This document shows, piece by piece, positions 62,713 through 64,000 of a stretch of DNA of 64,000 bases. The notes beneath the pieces are model-generated. The model was not told the DNA's origin. It ran no database searches and saw nothing but the letters and a program-made list of their open reading frames with translations. Positions within the stretch are counted from its first letter, which is position 1, and each line of letters starts with the position of its first letter. The stretch spans positions 4,154,001 to 4,218,000 of the forward strand of contig OZ242331.1 in NCBI GenBank assembly GCA_965208275.1, read 5' to 3'. A program made the translations under genes and the position numbers. This DNA is from Bin5 sp022827195. Lineage in GTDB: Bacteria > Chloroflexota > Anaerolineae > Caldilineales > Caldilineaceae.

Positions 62713-63726
62713 ATGGGCGCGAAGAAACCGAAGGGGCTGTACCTGCTGAGCGAGAGCGCGTTTGCTCGCATATACGGCGCGGATACGCGGCGCGAGATCG
62801 AGGCGCAGGTGGAGATGGTCGCGCCGCTGCAGACCGCGGAGATGATCGCACGCGATCCCACCGCGCTGGAGGACGTGCAGCTGGTCTTTTCCGGCTGGGG
62901 CATGGCGCGCGTGGACGACGCCTTTCTCGACGCCGCGCCCAACCTGGAGGCGATCTTCTATGCCGCCGGCACGGTGCGCTATTTTGTGACCGACGCACTG
63001 TGGGAGCGGGACGTGCGGCTGACGAGCGGATACGGCGCCAATGCCGAGTTTGTGGCGCCATACACGCTGGCGCAGATCATCCTCAGCCTGAAACGGACCT
63101 GGTATTTTGCGGACAAGGTGCGGCGGGAGGGGGACTACAACCCGAATGAGAAGGAGGCGCTGCCGGGCCTCTTCACCGGCGTGGTCGGCCTGATCTCGCT
63201 GGGGCAGGTTGGCCGGCGGGTGGCGGCGCTGCTGCGCGATACGCTGCCGCTGCGCGTGCTGGCGTATGACCCCTACCTGGCGCCGGAAACGGCCGCGGCA
63301 TTGGGCGTGGAACCGGTCGGGCTGGAGGAGCTGTTCCGGCGCTGTGACGTTGTGTCGCTGCACACGCCGTGGCTGCCAGAGACGGAGGGGATGATCCGGG
63401 GCGCGCACCTGGCCGCGATGAAAGCGAACGCGACCTTTATCAACACGGCGCGCGGCGCGGTCGTGAACGAGCCGGAGATGATCGCGGTGCTCGAACAACG
63501 CCCGGACCTGTACGCTCTGCTCGATGTTACCTACCCGGAGCCGCCCGCGGCCGGTTCGCCGCTCTACAGCCTGCCCAACGTGCTGCTGACCCCGCATATT
63601 GCCGGCGCGCACAACACAGAGTGTCTGCGCATGGGCCGCCTGATGGCGACGGAGCTGCACCGTTACCTGGCGGGTGCGCGCTTGGAGTACGAGATTACGC
63701 GGGAGATGCTGCCGCTGCTGGCCTGA
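62713..63726 (+). CDS. D-isomer-specific 2-hydroxyacid dehydrogenase
   Basis: A 337-residue NAD-dependent oxidoreductase. The cofactor loop is LISLGQVGRRVAALL (about 160-174; first Gly replaced by Ser). VSLHTPWLPETEGMI and FINTARGAVVNE (catalytic Arg) follow, then a Glu in YPEPP and TPHIAGAH with the catalytic His. GGAG precedes ATG 62713. It probably handles hydroxy acids from the surrounding sugar pathways. Confidence 0.92.
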   Translation: MGAKKPKGLYLLSESAFARIYGADTRREIEAQVEMVAPLQTAEMIARDPTALEDVQLVFSGWGMARVDDAFLDAAPNLEAIFYAAGTVRYFVTDALWERDVRLTSGYGANAEFVAPYTLAQIILSLKRTWYFADKVRREGDYNPNEKEALPGLFTGVVGLISLGQVGRRVAALLRDTLPLRVLAYDPYLAPETAAALGVEPVGLEELFRRCDVVSLHTPWLPETEGMIRGAHLAAMKANATFINTARGAVVNEPEMIAVLEQRPDLYALLDVTYPEPPAAGSPLYSLPNVLLTPHIAGAHNTECLRMGRLMATELHRYLAGARLEYEITREMLPLLA

Positions 63727-63808
63727 AGCGCAACTCGTCCCGATAGTGCGGCCGCGGGCCGGGGATGAAAGGCACACTCCACGTGCTGCCGGCCGCGAAC
63801 TGACAGCC

Positions 63809-64000
63809 ATGGCCCAAATCCGTCAACAGAGCCACGCCGACCCGGACAGTCCGCGCGCCGTTCTTGCGCTGACAATCCGGCCCTGGGCCCGCGTCGCGGT
63901 GAACGAACGGGTTCGCCTGGTGTTGGGGGACAGCGAGTGTGCCGCGCGCGCCGCGGTCTGGGTGGAGATCGGCTACGGGGTGGAGGAGGCGCCGCTGACC
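63809..64000 (+). CDS. Start of a hypothetical protein (cut by window end)
   Basis: An open frame of 64 codons from ATG 63809 to the edge: polar start, then AVLALTIRPWARVAVNERVR and RAAVWVEIGYG. High GC fits the metabolic genes. No family assigned from the fragment, and the ribosome site is weak. Confidence 0.4.
   Translation, partial: MAQIRQQSHADPDSPRAVLALTIRPWARVAVNERVRLVLGDSECAARAAVWVEIGYGVEEAPLT

Overview
The window looks like a chromosomal piece of a GC-rich, free-living or host-associated heterotroph, most likely a Chloroflexota bacterium (Caldilineae/Anaerolineae-like). That is an inference from gene content: large MacB/FtsX exporters, phytanoyl-CoA dioxygenase paralogues, many xylose-isomerase-like TIM barrels, Gfo/Idh/MocA oxidoreductases, a Tat-exported sugar-binding lipoprotein and spacer repeats built from CAGTGG words. 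No rRNA or tRNA gene was seen, so the taxonomy is not proven.

Layout. (1) 0-10.6 kb: a formylglycine-type sulfatase, a lipoprotein adaptor/FtsX permease/two-ATPase exporter, a zinc alcohol dehydrogenase and a Gfo/Idh/MocA enzyme. (2) 10.7-11.4 kb: a DUF2442/DUF4160 pair. (3) 12-22.3 kb: a duplicated PhyH dioxygenase, a minus-strand sugar-uptake operon (binding protein, two permeases, beta-propeller glycosidase-like protein, SDR) and a divergent isomerase/oxidoreductase pair. (4) 22.4-27.7 kb: an AlbA_2/ATPase protein and a large CxxC-bearing SMC-like ATPase, separated by a broken IS3-family transposase. (5) 27.9-40 kb: TIM-barrel isomerases, a glucose/sorbosone dehydrogenase-like lipoprotein, a GH88 unsaturated glucuronyl hydrolase, an SDR and a second MacB-like exporter. 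(6) 40.1-41.2 kb: small DUF4258/DUF2283/BrnA-type genes. (7) 41.3-60.7 kb: an AT-richer accessory island. (8) 61-64 kb: a decayed isomerase copy and a D-2-hydroxyacid dehydrogenase, back in GC-rich sequence.

The GC-rich parts together suggest uptake and breakdown of sulfated, uronate-containing glycans: sulfatase, GH88, ABC sugar importer, SDRs, isomerases and sugar oxidoreductases.

The island is the unusual part. It is mostly a plus-strand series of short, individually promoted units. Many share a promoter signature (TTRGNC, 17-18 bases, TANAMT, often with CCAGCGG against the -10), and several are preceded by strong hairpin terminators. Two units, a DNA methyltransferase-HNH fusion and a staphylococcal-nuclease-like secreted protein, carry unrelated main genes but share two things. 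One is a 5' leader that can fold into a pseudoknot covering the Shine-Dalgarno sequence, with base changes that preserve pairing. The other is a nearly identical tiny membrane ORF just downstream. The island also holds three AT-hook-like mini-proteins, two paralogous three-helix membrane proteins, a KAP ATPase and a HEPN-TIR-HEPN(TM) operon that looks like an anti-phage system. Fragments of one decayed IS3-family element lie at the island edges and at several other junctions.
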